A stretch of 64,000 nt of DNA, from positions 13,826,001-13,890,000 of the forward strand of contig OX485809.1 of the NCBI GenBank assembly GCA_950295325.1. Reading direction: 5' to 3'. Made by a program: the position numbers and the translations under genes. The DNA comes from Polytrichum commune (taxonomy: Eukaryota > Streptophyta > Polytrichopsida > Polytrichales > Polytrichaceae). Of this stretch, positions 34,576-47,590 are shown one piece after another; positions within the stretch are counted from its first letter, which is position 1, and each line of letters starts with the position of its first letter. The notes beneath the pieces are model-generated. The model saw only the letters and a list, made by a program, of their open reading frames with translations, had not been told where the DNA came from and made no database searches.

Positions 34576-37550
34576 TGCTTGGGGGGGGGGGGGGGTGGCT
34601 CCAAACTTTTATGGTGGAGGAACACTCTTTGTTTGTTTGGAGAGGGTTGCCGACAAGTCTAAAGCTGCATCTATTGAATTGGATGCCACGTACAATGACA
34701 TGATGATGTGGAAGTACTTTAGGAGGACAAAATATTGGCTAGGGTATCACAATTTGTGCTTTGACTGGGCTCTCGTCTAATTGGGCCTTAGTGCTATGAG
34801 TTTCATCCTCCACATCATCATGTTATATTGTATACCCAAATGTTGTGAACAATGTTACTATATGAACTCGTCCTCCAAGGTGCGATTTTATTTAGGGATT
34901 TATTCCATATATGTAGGATGGAGACAAAGTCCAACCAAGTTGAAAGGTTGTTGTTAGAATAGGCAAAGTTACTTTCAAGTGACTAATTTGTTTGACAACA
35001 TTTATTTACTATAACAAAAGATCATTTTCTTTGGAATATGTATGTTTGTCTTGCTCACATCCCTTAAAATATGGGGTGGGTCACTGGGTGGGGGTGTTCT
35101 CTACATCGGATGCTCTTTATTATGAGGACTTTGGATAAGACTCACTAGGCTTTAATCAAGTTTGGGCATGTTAGTTTTGTGTCTTTCCTAGATCAACCAT
35201 TGTGTGCAACATGTATCTTGCAACCCGTATTCATAGTCATTTCAAAAAAAAAAAGAGGATTCTTATTTATTTCTTTATTTCAATAATGGACAATGATTGC
35301 ATGATATAAAATAGCATTTTCTTCTATTGTATATCAATATGCTAAGCAAAGTAGAAATTTAATATCATAATTTTGATTAAATAGCAACATCCTAGTGAAG
35401 GTGAAGTTTGCACTTGTCCCTTGAAGGAGTTTTCAATTATTCTAAAAGAATCCTAACCCAATCCTCCTCGGCTTTATACTTTTGGATTTCAAGGATTTTT
35501 TTGACCAATAATTTATGTAAAATTGCTAATATATCATTTATGATGAGTGCATGACCTTAGACTAAAATGGTGGTTGTGAATCCATTTATAACGTTATTTT
35601 GGGGTTTTTTCACACAACTATCATTGTAATATTTGACCAAAGGCACATGACACATGCGTAACATTATTAAGCCTATGCACCCTTACATTGGAGGGGTAGA
35701 CAATAGGCTTAGTATGTTGCCTCACAGTAATTCATGGATTCTTGTTGCAATTATGAGATGAATGTATTAAATGTCAATGGCTACCTACCCATCAAGTCAG
35801 ATGACCCGTGTGGGGGCCCATCATGTAGGGATGCCATCTACCATCCATTACGACATTGTTTATAAACAAATCTTAATTACCATGAGAGGTCACAAATGCC
35901 TCCATTGTCAAGTCACTCTTGAAAAATGATCAATGCTTGAGTTCAAACCTACTCATTTTGCAAGGGTGACCCAACATAACTAAGGCATGATGCTCCCATA
36001 ATTCCCAACCTTAGGATGCAACACCACAGTACTAAGTGATGTTATGATTGAATCTGTAACCAATTTGTACATTTAAACCTTAAAAAGGATAATATAAGAG
36101 AAATTGACATTTTTCTTTACAAATGTGCATTTGTTGCTACTACATCTGCTTTGAAGAGTGTTACTAGAACTGAATCAAATATGAAAAGGCCTAAGAAAGT
36201 ACTCGATTGGCTCAGACTATGCGATGTTGGACGACGTCATGCATGAGAGAGACCAAGTCTCCTCTTATTTCTATGATTATCTACGATTTTATTTTTATGG
36301 CATCTACAATTGACTTAGGTACTTATAATTCTTGTTATACAATCCAAATATCTAACCAAGTAAGATTAATCACACTCAACTAAGTGCACCGATTATCCTA
36401 ATTAGTGAGTGTTATTATTCAGAGTTACGCAATTCAATAAACATCTTACTCAAGAGTTCAATCTTTACCAATAAAAGTTCAACGAGTTGTTGGACAACAT
36501 AGAATACAAATGACTTTGCTTTGTAAAATAATACACTCTCATTAAAAAAAATTATAGCATTGCATAACTCCAAATGATAACACACAATAATTGGGACAAT
36601 CAGTGTGCTTCTTTTAAATTGGGTACTTGATCCCAGTCTTCAACTTGCAACAAATCCTTTCAAAAACATGAAATTGGTAAGTGCCAAGCAAATTTGTTAT
36701 CTTTGTTATGTAAACTTGTAATCTGTAATTTTGGCAATAGTTCTTTCTTTTTATATGTAAGCCAAGTTAGCATTCACCAAGGGAACACAAATAGAATGTG
36801 AAAAGGGCTACTAGATGAAAATAGGAGGCGATATTCATGTAAAGACGGTTATATGTACTGAGGGCATGAGCCTCAAACTTGGCTACACAAAAAATAAGGC
36901 GATAGGCAAGAGGTGGCTCAGAAAGCTCAAAGAGTGCAAGATAGTGTGAGGACAATAGGATGTGGTTATGAAGTTGTTGAAGCAACAACGAAAGCTATAG
37001 TCATGAGTTAGAATTAATTGAGAGAAATAGTGCCTATGAAAGGATTGTTGAGTGGATTGTTATCAAGCATCCGGATTTCCTATGATAGGAGACAATGCTT
37101 AGACTATTCATATAATATAGCTAGTATATCAATCACGTTGGAGTTGTGTATTATTGTGTGCAATAAATTATCTTGAATGTGTGTAGCATGTGCGAGGGAG
37201 TGAAGTTAACATAGTTATGAGTCTAGTGTTAGCATGCCAAAAGAATGGTAATCAAAGTATGTGAAGCCAAGAGGAAGCCAAGAGCGGAAACTAAGATGAC
37301 ATTAGACAAGATAAAGATTGTAACCTATCTAAGGTTAGGTAGGATTGACGACGCTAAGAACAAAGCAATAAATGTAAGAGTGAATTGACAACGAGGATGC
37401 ATGCATAACATAAACCAATATACCTAAGGTTAAGTGAAGAGGAGTATGAGAAAGACGAGAGGATATTGTAGGGATAGGGAGATAATTTGATACCAAGCTA
37501 CCAAGAGGTTTGGTGAATGAAGTGTCAAATGAGTTAGGCGAACTACCTTA
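34576..37550. other. Spacer, no gene recognised
   Basis: A G-run at about 34580-34593 interrupts the end of the gypsy relic. An A-run at about 35243-35254 could mark the 3' end of another retroposed copy, but I found no flanking duplication. Nothing else recognised. Confidence 0.5.
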
Positions 37551-37917
37551 GAAATAAGATTGGAAGTTTTTTTTTTTTTTTTTTTTCTTGCACAAATTGA
37601 AAATTCAGTTGCAAAGAGAACCCAAAATACAACCAACCCCGCCGAAATAGTGTAGCCTAAGTGGAAATCAAGAAATAATGCTCATATGAGGCCTATCCTT
37701 CCAAGTAATGACTAAGTTGCTCCAGGTCACAATAAGACCTTTGACCACCTAAGTCAAATCAAATTTGTTAAGAATGTCGTGGTAGGCCACGTCCGGGGCT
37801 TTTTCCAAGTCCTTGAGCTTCCTTTTCCATTCAATCCTCATGTAATCCTCCAGGGTGTCCCAAACGATTTGACATGTTTTCTCAATGGGCCATTGCAATT
37901 TGATATAAGATTGAAAG
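37551..37917 (-). mobile_element. Poly(A)-tailed retroposed segment with 16-bp target duplication
   Basis: The minus strand of 37901-37567 ends in 20 A residues (the T-run at 37567-37586). It is flanked by GAAATAAGATTGGAAG (37551-37566) and GATATAAGATTGAAAG (37902-37917), 14 of 16 identical. The interior encodes an Arg/Lys-rich stretch, WDTLEDYMRIEWKRKLKDLE, then a stop and VKGLIVTWSNLVITW. I do not recognise the source protein. Known: long imperfect duplications plus a poly(A) tail mark LINE-machinery insertion. It may be a 5'-truncated LINE or a processed pseudogene. Confidence 0.75.
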
Positions 37918-38410
37918 TGAAGAGGATAGACAAAGAAGTTAGGCTATATGAATGTGAGTGCAGCTGAGCAAGTAGCATAATTGTTAGAAAGGTTGTTAGG
38001 CTAAATTAGGTTGTTGGATTTGTGATTACTTGTTGTCACATGATGTGTACAATGTGCTTATCACTACGGCCAATTAGATAGCATGACCATAGCCTACACA
38101 TCTCATCTCAATTGATTATCGCCTTGTTAATGTACACTTAATCGGGCTTAATTAGTTCGAATGTGTATGAATACTTGTAGAAACCTAGGCCTTGCGCTCA
38201 ATGACCTTCTAATTATAATCAATTAAACTTAATCACATTCAATCACACTTCACTAGTTTGAATGTGTATGAATACTTTGTGAAAGTAGAAGGCATTAACT
38301 AAAATATTCTAAAATAAACAAACTAAAATAATACACCTATTTTAGTTCCATTTTAGAATGACAAAGGCCCTATCAATGGTAAGTCACAAAATTTATTTCC
38401 AAGTTAATTT

Positions 38411-38440
<30 letters not shown>
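38411..38440. repeat. (CA)10(TA)5 microsatellite
   Basis: Compound dinucleotide tract. Confidence 0.95.
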
Positions 38441-38441
<1 letters not shown>

Positions 38442-39481
38442 TGGATTTTGGATCTTGAAGATGAAGTGCACTCACTATGGGCTATATGGACAAGCGGCCT
38501 TCAAGAATGCAAGGGCAATTTTCTTAATTGATGTCGGACAACAATTTTCAGCCATAAAATATATGAATTTGTTTGATTTTTCTGTGGAGCCTGCTTGGAA
38601 GTGATGGATGGTGGGCCCTAGCCCCTATCCACCTCACCCTGAAAGATTGTAGAGGGAGGCTTAGTGTCTGCCCTCTATTCTGAGTATGGGAGTCACATGT
38701 GTGTAGGACCCCACATTATCACCTTCCCCCCCTTTATAGATATACAAACAAAAAAATCATTCATGACACGAAAGAAGATTGGTTGAGAGCATAATAATCT
38801 TAGTGCGATTTCCCACGTGCGGGAAACGTATCGGTCTGTTGTGGGGCGGTTGTATACATATCATAGACTACATAATTGTCTCATGTATGTATACAATAAT
38901 CTTGAGCCCCTATAAAATTTCACCTTGATTTTGTTTTCAAGATATAAGCGATTGAACATGAATATGTTTTATATATCATGCTCATAAATTATTGACAAAG
39001 TCATTGAAGAAAATTTGTTCACTGGATGAAGCTCATACACATATGTCTCCACTGTACATAGGAGCAAGAGGCACAACACATATCCCATCAATGAAAAAAT
39101 TGGAAACAACGCTCACAATCCCCATTACGAAAATCAAAAACACGTTTAAACAAATTAACATAATCGCCACACAATATGCACACTCCATACTAGTCCACAA
39201 ACGTAGGCTAGAAAATTGACAAACTATTAATGATCTCCAAGACCCCGCATGAATAAACAATACCTCCCACCCAACACAGATCCCCCCCCCACTAACTATC
39301 CCAAAACAAGGTTCATACATAATAACTGGCTACCGAAATTTATTATTGGTTACTAAATATAGTGTCTACGTCTTGCAAAGGGCGAAGTAGTTTTACATCT
39401 GATGCCACTGCCGTAAGGCATGGCCTAGGGTGTTCTACAAACAAACACTTTATTCACTCCGGCCTCCTCCGGAGACCGGAG

Positions 39482-39509
39482 TTCTTCTTCTTCTTCTTCT
39501 TCTTCTTCT
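39482..39509. repeat. (TTC)9 microsatellite
   Basis: Near-perfect trinucleotide tract. Confidence 0.95.
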
Positions 39510-42274
39510 CCACTGTATATGTGATAATGTTAAGGAAATGATGGCATTTAACTCTATTGTCACATGGTTTGTTAAATGGTATCTCCATAGTAGTGCATCA
39601 TATTTTTTATACCAACAAAGACTTACATGTGCATGAGAAGTCCGGTTCAAGAGGTTGATATAAGGAGGTGATATATAAGGACTTGATCAACCACCCCACC
39701 AATTTTCAATTTTCCTTCTTGTTCTATAGACCCTCCCCAAGTATCACTTCCTCACGGTTAGCGGCCTTATATATATTTGATGCGACTCTTTCTTAGGGTG
39801 GGTAATTTTTATGTCCGTTGTCGGTTCAATAGAGTCTAGATAATAGTGGGTTGGATATGTTCTCATGAAGATAACAAAAGCAACCAAACAACCACATTTT
39901 AGTTGTTTTTCAAAGTGTGAAGGGCCATGATCACATGTCACTAGACTTACATGTGCCCACTAAACATATAAGATAATAGTGGCCAATCGGCACATACGAA
40001 CCTGCTCATCATATTATTTCATTTGCATTTATCTTTATTCCCATCATAATAGTCTTGCGGGCAAACAACATACATGAAAACCCACCCTTAAACTTTTCAA
40101 CAATTGCACCATCAAAAATTGATCACATCGTGTTTGTTGTACTTACTTGGTGGCAATATCGGTCTTAACAAGGTTACACTCATCAAAGACCCCATGCACA
40201 AATGAGAGGTGACCTTGAGTTTGGGATAGACCACAATTCAAAATTGAGATCACAACCCTACCCTTAAAACTCATACAAGGAGTTGGGATCCATTTCTTTT
40301 GGATGACATCCATAGTAGAGGTGCCTATTCCCAATCAAGAACCCATCGGGCACATGTAGGGTAGCACAATTTTGATCAAGGTAGGACTAAATTTCAACAT
40401 GGTTGGAACCAGTAGTGCCATGATACATATCCCTGGTTTGAGTGCTAAAGTGAGGAGGAATGAGCCTTGGGCTAAAGACTTGAGGGGTAAGTCATTTCTA
40501 CAATGCTATTGAAATAACATTTCTGATGTTTTCCGGGGATCTAGTGCATAGAAAGTAGTGGGTCACTAACTATCAAAAGATCACATCCATGCAATTACTA
40601 AAAATGGTCTCGAAGTGATAAGAGTATGAAGATGTTATTGCCGACATGTTCGTAACATTATTCAATTGCTATTAGCCGTTTCATTCTAATAATATCAATA
40701 GATTGCTTCACACGAGTTTTTTCAACTTGAATATGTCAATGCGATGCTATGATGTGAGATCAAACACAACATACTTCTGTAGAGAATCTAGCCCGATGTA
40801 GAGGCTCAACTAAATAGTGTTACGTTGGAAATTCAAGTGACCATTGGCTTCTAAAAGTGCAACTAAAACAAAAGATAGATTGACAACCATTTCATACGTG
40901 TGTCTGTAAAGAGTCACTCCCCTCGAGGTATGTCGTCTACCCTTAAAAAAATCATTGAACCTCAAACCAACACTATGTAGTGGTATGTACCATGCTCATA
41001 CATTTGAGGACTTGCATGGCTTATCCACCTTTGCCAATGTTTTAGCGAGCCTTGCCGACCACGCTACCTCAATAAGGTGGCCTTGTCATTATTGCTCATG
41101 CATGGCAGCGAGGGCCTCTCTCAGGGCACCAACTGTCTCATATAGGTACATTGTCGACCAAGCAAGGCCCTTATTAGCAACAACACTCATTATAAGGTAG
41201 AGGGTGCTTAAACCAACACTTTAAGCTATTGCACATACATATGGCTATGTGGTTGATATATTAAATATATATTCATATTAGCCTTTGGGCTAAACATAGG
41301 TATCAAGAAAGAAAAAATATTTTTAGTCTCAATTGAATATTTGATGAATATTCAAAGTCAAAACTACTAGCTTCCTTATACCAATCCATAGGCCCCGTGT
41401 ATGGCAACCTCGCATATGATGAGGACCCCCACCTTCATTGCCTAGAACCAACACAACATAGCTGGGTACTAGACCCAAACTACATCAAAGCCCAAGTAGT
41501 AATGGTATGCAAAGCCACACGGCTACCTCCATGATCCCTCCCGGTTCGCTTGCAAAACCATCACCTTGCATCCCGGGAACCGACCCCCTTTGCATCCCGG
41601 GAAATGACCCTTTTGTGCTTTGTGGGCCTACCTCCTTGGCGTTGTGAATAGAATGACTAGAATAGGCATTGACAAGCCACCCTAATCCCACCTTGAACCA
41701 ACCCGAGATAGGGTGGAGCCCGTTACATACCCTAAATGAAGGTCATGGAGGCCGCTATGAGGTGGCACCACTAATGGCACCTAAACCGTCACTTCGTGGG
41801 CCCAGACACTCCTACACTGCCGGGTACGGTTCAAGGTTGTAGAGTGTTGGCAATTGGGAGGCGTTTATAGGTGTTGGTTTTGGATGGGGTGTTGGATTTA
41901 GCACCCTCTACCTTACTCAAGGTGGGCACCACGCAATTTTTCATAATTGGGTTTTTCTTAGTTTTTCTTTAAAAAAAAATCCAATCGTCTGAGGTCCTTC
42001 AAAATATGGTTTTATTTCATTTTATTACAGCTAAGTTGAGATTATAGGGCAAAGGGTCCAATGTCTGCCAATGGTGGTTCCGATTGCCAAGTGCCAAGTG
42101 TTGGATTAAAACCATGGTTTTATTCGCAGAGATCAAGTTTTTTGCATTAAAACCAAAAAAACCCAATGCATCGGCTTGAAAAAGTTTGGTTTTTTCCACC
42201 TTTGATTATGCTACTTGAAGTGTTGGACTAGTTTGGACCCATGCCATCCTGGCCTACTGCACTTATGGATAACG

Positions 42275-43085
42275 TATAGTACATGGGTGTTATTTGATTT
42301 CTTTTTTAAATATTATGTAGCTTCTACCAATCATATTTAGGCAACCAAACTTGTATTGCATTAGCAAATCTACTGTATGATGAAGCATCACCAAAAATTG
42401 GATTGGAAATCGGACTTTCCCTAATTTAGTTATGGTTATTGGAAGTGCGTCTTTGTAGACTCTTCAACTGAAAACGTACGTCCCTTCCAATTATGTTCAC
42501 TACACGGGGAGGTCACTTCATTGTCAAGTTGACACCACGTGCGGACAAAGTTTGCTACCCCTATATTACATGCCATATATAATCTTAAAATTTATGATAT
42601 TTTTGTTACATATACATAACCATTGATAGTATCTTTTGTATATATTTTTGAAAATTTTAGTCATCTTTATTTTTTTTAGTAATTGTTTTAGTTCAATTCT
42701 GTGTCATTCTAGTTAGAAACGGTATGTTTTATGAAAAAACAAATCATCAAATTTAGTTACCACTTTTAACTATGTCATAGGTACTGTGTATATCTACTCA
42801 TGAAAAAAATTTGATAAAATTTTGACCCATTTTGGTGGTGCAACTTACCAAAAGAAGATTTTTTTTGGTCGCACGTGGTGTTCAACTTGACAATGGAGTG
42901 ATCCCCCCGTGGTTCACTATTGAGTGTGCAGTAGTTGATAACATTTCAAACACGTAGTCCAATCTCTTTCAGCATGTGTCTTTTATGTGCTCGTTCTTTA
43001 ATCCTCGCCTACCCATACACCAATCGAATTTAAGTGTCCGATTGAGGGTAAAATTTGAATAACACCCACATACCTTATGAAACCA
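42275..43085. mobile_element. MITE family A, copy 2, split by a nested MITE
   Basis: Begins with GGGTGTTATT at 42285 and ends with AATAACACCC near 43058-43067. It aligns in order with copy 1 at 24360-24725 on both sides of an insertion at 42503-42911. Confidence 0.75.
42503..42911. mobile_element. hAT-type MITE with 8-bp target duplication
   Basis: 409 bp with terminal inverted repeats of about 42 bp. The left end starts CACGGGGAGGTCACTTCATT and reaches CACCACGTGCG; the right end is its reverse complement with a few changes. The flanks are identical 8-bp repeats GTTCACTA at 42495-42502 and 42912-42919. Copy 1 of the host repeat has a single related site (ATCACTATT, near 24568) without the insertion. 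Known: 8-bp duplications and CA...TG ends fit the hAT superfamily. Confidence 0.88.
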
Positions 43086-43772
43086 TCTCCTAGGTCATCC
43101 ATGAATTGTTTGCTCGACATGTCATCGTTGATGACCAACGGTTTTTAGAATCTTTGAAACAATGATTTCGTCAACACCCACCCATGCCCTTTGTTAGAGT
43201 TCCTATAATGTATATATGATTTTGTGGAATTTAACGGACGACTCGTCACGAAGGCCAAGGATTCGTGCCACTCAAGTAATTTGAAGGTAAGGGTGTTGGG
43301 AGCTTAAGTTAGATGGACCCCATTCATGACTCGAGTGGCTTGAATCCTAAGCCCATCGTGACTCGTGATTGTACCTAAGAAATAAAGGTTAAAGAAACGG
43401 AATCAATGTCCTTGCACTCGGTCGGTATTCTTTGTCTTTCTTGCGTAGCACAATTTGCACATGCAGTTTGCCTTGAAACAAGGTAAGGAATGAGCACTAG
43501 TAGGGTTAACCCTTGAAGCTATGAGAGGTCCATTATGGGGCTCAAGCTGCAATACGTACATGCGGGTTTAAGATTGCTTCTTGATATTTCTAGCTAAAAG
43601 TTTTAAGAGTGACAATGTGTGAATTGAGCTCATTTATCACATGCCCCATTCCAATTGAGGCAATACGGTAAGTAGGGCATGTGGGCCTTACGTCGTCATT
43701 CTTCTTAATTGTCCACACCTAGTTAAAGTAGTAACATCGAGGCATTCATAGTTGACTGAGTCCATTTAACTG

Positions 43773-44420
43773 GCCGGACGCTAAAGAACCCCTATCGAGC
43801 TTTGTGCGCCTAAGAATCCGCGTCCCCTGGCCCACGTGTCAGTGCCCAAACCATAACTTTTTGGACCTGCCCACGTTGTTGCCCGCACCTTGCCAGACCG
43901 GATGGAACCTTGGACGGAGTTAGCTTCAACGACGTTAGTCATCCTTCGAGCCATGGACCCTCTTCCGAGCATAGGGAACGTTCCCTATCTCCTTCCCATC
44001 GGTTTTCAACCACATTTGCTAATGTGTTATGCAAACGATATCTACGGATGTGTTATGCATCAAAATCTCTGGAATGTGTTATACGCTAGTCCCAAATCTA
44101 CAAATGTGTTATGCACTAAATCCAAATTTACAAATGTGTCATCCGTCATATTCATATTTACGAATGTGCCATGCACTAGATCCAAATTTACAAACGTGTC
44201 ATGCACCATATCCATATTTATAAATATGTCATGCGTCATATTCATATTTACAAATGTGTCATGCACAAGATCCAGATTTACAAATATGTCATGCATCATA
44301 TTCATATTTATAAATGTGTCATGCACTAGATCCACAATTTGAAAAATGTGTTATGCGCTCAATCCATATTTGCAAATGTGTTATGCATTTAATCCATATT
44401 AGCAAAATGTGTTGTGCACC
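43773..44420. repeat. Left terminal inverted repeat of the MULE, with about 12 copies of a 30-bp unit
   Basis: 43773-44060 is unique terminal sequence. About 44060-44420 is a tandem array of a 30-bp unit related to ACAAATGTGTCATGCAC plus an AT-rich half. The unit has no stop in several frames, so long meaningless open frames appear on both strands. Confidence 0.88.
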
Positions 44421-45719
44421 ACAAGGGAAGCAAGATGGCATGGCACGCCAAATGAGTGGACTTGATGGAGTTGTTACAGGTGGTGGGCTTTGTGTTCATC
44501 AGCATGCCTTCTGGGAGCATGGCTATTGGAGTACAATGCATATTTCGCGGCCCTTCCACATTGAAGTGATTAGCAAATTTTTGTTGTTGCAAGACTTAGG
44601 GTTGGGGGAAAGAGGTTCAGGGTTACATGGCCAACTATCCCATTCCCACCTGCACTTCAGAGAGCCTGCCACCCGTCACCCGTTAGGGTTTTCCGTTAGA
44701 CCATAGCCATTGTAAGCTTTCGTGCTTTCGAGCTCCAATTTCTTTGTTTACTCTTCTAGAGAGTGCTTGCAAACGAAATGGTGGGTTTACTCTGTTTTGT
44801 ATTAGGGGGTAACATGTATATATCAGGTCCTAGCAATTCGACTTGGCTCCACCGAATCCAGGTGATTGAAAACGTTTTGTTCAATGCAGAGATGTTTGTT
44901 CAGGCAAAGGCCAGCCGAATAAGGTGACAAAAGCAAGCTAGAGCTCCAGTGTCCAAGAGATGTTTGGGCATAATCGGTTGAGATCCTAGTGGTACCAAGT
45001 CCAACCAGTCACATGTTGTGATCGCCCGGTTTTTGTCTAATAAGTTCAGGTGTATCCACAGATTGTTCTAGAATGATCAGTTAGTTTCTTGGATTCTTGA
45101 ACCTCGGATGGTTATTTCTTAAGCTCAACCAGTTTGTCTCTAAATAGCAACCGGTTCTCCATTCATATCAGAGCTAGCTAAAACCCACCAATGCTAAAAC
45201 ATAAATTCCAGCTCTAACTGGTTTAAGCGACCCATCCTTCTCTGCAGAGTTCAGGGAGGGGAGTCACAACCTCACCTGGATATTGGAGATTGAAGGCAGG
45301 CTGCAACTAAAACTTAGCAACTACCATTGCTATCAAGTTCAATGTAGGCAGGAAGTCACGCTTAGCTAATGACATAGAACTACCAATGGGAACATAGGGA
45401 CCAGTGATCAGGGAGATTTTTGGGCACAATCGGACAAGATCCTAGTGTTTGCAAGTCCAACCGGTTACATGTAGACATCCTCTGGTTTTCCTGTATTGAA
45501 TTGGGGTATATTCTATAGATTCTTCTAAAACGACTGGTATTTTTCTTGAAGTCTTTGATCATGTGGAGAAATCGATTTAAGGTGGCAATCATAGTTCTTG
45601 ACTCCTTGATATTTGCAGGATTCAAACATGTAGTTAGTTTTTTGCTATGGTTGAACAAACAAAACCCAGGGTACAGACTCTTAAGGAAGGCTTTACTAGT
45701 GTCTATTACAAGCATTTGT
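44421..45719. other. MULE interior without recognised genes; one direct repeat
   Basis: 44960-45110 and 45415-45565 share GGGCA-AATCGG, GATCCTAGTG, AAGTCCAACC-GT-ACATGT and TTCT-AAA-GA-T words, in the same orientation about 450 bp apart. No coding recognised. Confidence 0.55.
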
Positions 45720-47590
45720 CACATTATAGTTCATTAATCAGACAATAGGGATGCTATCTTCACTCTAAAACATGATTGGTATGTCTTTTACTCTCCTTTT
45801 CTCTCTTGGTTTCCCTCTTAATCTTTCTCAGTCAGTAGGGTATGTGTGTCAGTAAGCTGTAGTTTCCATCTCGCCATGAGATTGTATAACAATAGTCTTT
45901 CGAGAACAATAGTCTTTGAGTATCACAATTGTCTTTGGTAACCATTGGCCAATGCATCTTCAATTCAAAACAACTCCTTCATTATTTGGTCAATGTTAAT
46001 TCCAATACAAGACAATTGTTTATTTATTAATTCCAGATTTAATCATTACTCACAACTTATGCAACTAACAAGGTTAATAGTCAGCTATAGTCTCGGTCGC
46101 CCTGCACAACCTGCAATAACAACAACCAGGGTAACACACAAGACAATAGTTGATCGGGTTAACTTGTCATTTTATACTCAAAGATTGGGTCTCTAGACTA
46201 AATTCCAATTCACCTCTTAATTAAGATTATAATAACTTATGCCTAGGTATCATTTATAATCCAAAGTCATTCTATCTTATGTTCGTTAATCCCTCTCACA
46301 ATCCTCACTTCTTACTCTAATCAACTGATCAGAAGTGATTTCTCATCACTTCAGTTGATTGAGATCCTCTCTTAATTCCATTCTTCCCAATTACAAACCT
46401 ATCAACCTAATTATACGAGTTCCAACTATACTCTCTGTTGGCTAAACTATAATCATTTCACTCCTTCCTGCCTCTCTCAGGCTAACAATAATCATTTCTC
46501 CTTGTGGATTGGCCTTTGGCCTTACACTTCTCCCCAGTGCCTATCTCATGCCTCAACTATAGCCCATAGTTACACTTCGTTCAGGTTAACTCTCGACCGC
46601 TCCGACTTCTCCTTCTCACAAGTAGTCGAAAGGTCTCTCAATAATGTTCTCTGTTTCCCCAGACAATAGTTCGACTCTTTCTCACTCTTTATTGGATCCT
46701 TCCTACTTCTTTCACACAGGTCGACTTCCAAACTCAACCAACATTGCTCACATTTCTTACCCTCAACCACATTCTCTCAATCTCTCTTTCTTACACAGGC
46801 TGATGATAGTTTAACTATGACCTTTTAGCCTCTGCGCTCATAGTTATACACTTCTTCTCATTTTTGGTTTACCATTTTGGTAGGCTCAGCTATATGCTAG
46901 GGTTTGCACTCAGACGATAGTTGCACAGTGTTTAATTCGCCAATAGTTTTCTCTCTTACTCATATCTTCTCACACTCCGAGGTGGGTTCATTCTCACTCA
47001 GTCTCCATTCATTCACAATAATCTGAATGTGCACAATTTCCGCTCTCAAGTTCATCACTCACCGTTCATTTCTCTCTCTCTATTCCGGGATTTCTCCTCG
47101 TCAATTCCAGATTACTCCATTCTTTGCCCACCGGGCTTCAACCTCTCTGTCTCGCACACACACTCTCTTACAATCAGGTCCTCAGACAATAGTGATTACA
47201 TTCACAGAAAATAGTTATCCAATCTCACATTCACACACTCAAAATCAGAAAATAGTTCGACGAGGCTTCGGCCATTCCATCGAATCAACATTCAAAATAA
47301 CAATAAGCTTCAATAGAAAACAATGTCCCGCAATCACTGCGGCGATCACTAAGTTTAATTAGAAGATAGTTCAATGATTATCCTCTCACAATCTCTGTGA
47401 TGAGGGAGACAAGTCCATAAGTTTAACTATGTGCTCAAAACTATGCAAAGAAATGTCTGGCTTCCTCCTCCTCGCCAGCCCTCTTAGCTCGGCGGGGAAG
47501 AAGACGATAGTTACAATAACTACCTAAGGGCACCTAAGCCCGTGCCTATGGTTATAACTACTTCCTAGTCTATAGTTTAACTATGTTTGT
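45720..47590 (+). promoter_or_regulatory. Region dense in ATAGTT / AACTAT words upstream of the protease remnant
   Basis: I count 20 exact ATAGTT or AACTAT hexamers between 45726 and 47580 (for example 46146, 46665, 46806, 46916, 47210, 47250, 47365, 47505, 47571). Many extend to GACAATAGTT-like forms. With A=T=0.3 about two are expected. The background is CT-rich. The spacing looks irregular, so it is not a simple tandem repeat. It may be a degraded repeat or a set of protein-binding sites. Confidence 0.5.

Larger units (their letters stand above)
37918..42274. other. Spacer, no gene recognised
   Basis: Holds a (CA)10(TA)5 tract (38411-38440) and a (TTC)n tract (39482-39509). Short frames only. 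A doublet of the word GCATCCCGGGAA occurs near 41569-41600. I see no exon chain. Confidence 0.5.

Noticed and set aside
35243-35254. A-run as the tail of another retroposed copy
   Set aside because: No flanking duplication or coding relic could be linked to it.
43781-43972. 64-codon frame starting MLGRGSMARR, present in both MULE ends
   Set aside because: Conserved only because it lies in the inverted terminal repeats; no promoter or family similarity.
44060-44420. Regular 30-bp repeats resembling a CRISPR array
   Set aside because: Units are contiguous with no unique spacers, occur inverted in the other MULE end, and lie in eukaryotic DNA; this is a minisatellite.
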